Source of the DNA: Yarrowia lipolytica
Lineage: Eukaryota; Ascomycota; Dipodascomycetes; Dipodascales
Direction: 5' to 3'
Length of the DNA: 64,000 bases
NCBI RefSeq assembly: GCF_001761485.1
Contig: NC_090774.1
Span: 992,001 to 1,056,000 of the forward strand
Part shown: piece after piece, positions 62,987 to 64,000 of the stretch
Layout: every line of letters begins with the position of its first letter
Numbering within the stretch: the first letter of the stretch is position 1
Position numbers and translations under genes: made by a program
Notes under the pieces: generated by a model
Database searches by the model: none
What the model saw: the letters and a program-made list of their open reading frames with translations, nothing else
What the model was told of the DNA's origin: nothing

Positions 62987-64000
62987 GACCAGACCCCAAA
63001 TGATCACAACATCAGTTTTCTCTTTATGCTAAGTCAGTTCTAATGGTATGGGGATGTTTGGAAGGATTTGTCATTTGAGTTTCGGTTGAGATTATTTACG
63101 ACAGCAGGATGTTATCGTGAAATGAGAAGTAATAGTGCAATCCGTACATGGACTTCATAGATATGCTGCCCACCCTTTGGAGATGGCAATGGTACAAAAA
63201 TCATCTCTCTCATGTCCCTATATCTCATTTTATACTGCGCCTCAGCAACATGTTTTTATGCACCAGCTAGGTTTGTCGATCAGGAGCAAGAGTTGATCTA
63301 AGAAGATCCCAAGCCGATCCAAGTTGCTGATCCACGTCGATCTCAAGATGTGGTTGGTAGATCAGATTTGAAGATCTCCGGTATGACGAAGGTCACGAGC
63401 CTTGAACTAGTCTGAAAGTGAACGTGAGTGTGAGTAAAGATAGGATAGTGATACAGCACGTGTCACTGGCCTCATATGACATAGACGGAGGCTCTTCTAC
63501 ATGCTTGCTCTTCGTATTCACTCGCGTAAGGCTCCTCAAACCTAGTCTCTGTTGATGGATGCTCGAGGCTTAGCTGGACTGATTGAAAAAAGTGGATTTT
63601 GGAGCCATTTGGACAGAAATTGGCGGAAATCGAAGATATTACTAACATAGAACGATGCTGGACATCTTAAAGAGGCATCGTAACCCCCGAACACCCTCCA
63701 TCGCTGACTCCAACAACTGCATTTACACCTTGCTCCAGACATCTATGGCTGCTGCTTGGCTGCTTAAGCTAGAGCTAGATGTCGATTAACTCCCCAGTAG
63801 CGATTGGCAGGTTCTAGTTGACGACAGAAAAACGCGGAAGTCGAGGGAGGGTCTCAGAAGCGAGCTTGCAAAAGATTTAAACAATAACAAAGGACCATTG
63901 GTGGCTTCTGGACGTCAGGGGTGTCATTTTGACATGTGTTCTGAGCTTCTGGAACGCTAGAAAAAGAACCACCGAATCAGTGCCCTCTCTATCATCATTG
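62987..64000. other. Intergenic end of the window with GATC cluster
   Basis: No gene seen up to the window edge. Eight GATC sites fall within 96 bases (63278-63376); CACGTG near 63458. Confidence 0.5.

Overview
The window reads as nuclear DNA of a budding yeast of the Yarrowia clade, most likely Yarrowia lipolytica. Four points support this. Introns begin GTGAGT and end with a branch box fused to the acceptor (CTAAC followed at once by ACAG or CCAG). CACGTG boxes are very frequent. The 55-residue metallothionein is of the Yarrowia type. Genes are spaced by long intergenic regions and Arg is mostly coded CGA. No bacterial, CRISPR or plasmid features were seen.

Layout, 1-31 kb: the 5' part of a Baeyer-Villiger type flavin monooxygenase (minus strand, cut by the window edge); a gene-poor 5 kb with an AAAT microsatellite, a Cys/His-rich relic and a 50-residue membrane ORF; BUR6 (NC2 alpha); an LCAT/lipase-like hydrolase whose start codon seems split by a 785-base intron; a ZZ-finger protein; a large PRM1-like membrane protein; a solo LTR fossil beside a decayed tRNA-Lys; an 880-residue protein built of three Myb-like repeat modules; ATG2 (two exons); an aminotransferase.

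Layout, 31-50 kb: a multipass membrane protein; a metallothionein gene and, 1 kb away, a decayed second metallothionein; tRNA-Gly; two short LINE-type tails; LTV1; an orphan protein; a class 3 lipase; a Uds1 coiled-coil protein; an MCY1-like cysteine-synthase homologue; three tiny paralogous zinc-finger genes sharing the spacing CX2CX11HX3C; and an unassigned 308-residue protein.

Layout, 50-64 kb: PRM1, PET123, a 37-residue CaaX gene ending CVIA that looks like an a-factor mating-pheromone precursor, VMA13 (intron directly after the ATG), OST2 (501-base intron), a Pro-rich ORF, intron-bearing tRNA-Asn and tRNA-Asp, and about 2.6 kb with little coding signal.

Most genes are unrelated housekeeping genes (transcription, autophagy, ribosome assembly, V-ATPase, N-glycosylation). 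Two local themes stand out. One is mating: PRM1, a divergent PRM1-like protein and the candidate pheromone. The other is families of very small, Cys-rich proteins, namely the zinc knuckles and the metallothioneins, each with a decayed member nearby. The best candidates for something undescribed are the CVIA peptide gene with the palindromic site in its promoter, the zinc-knuckle cluster, and the triple-module Myb-like protein.
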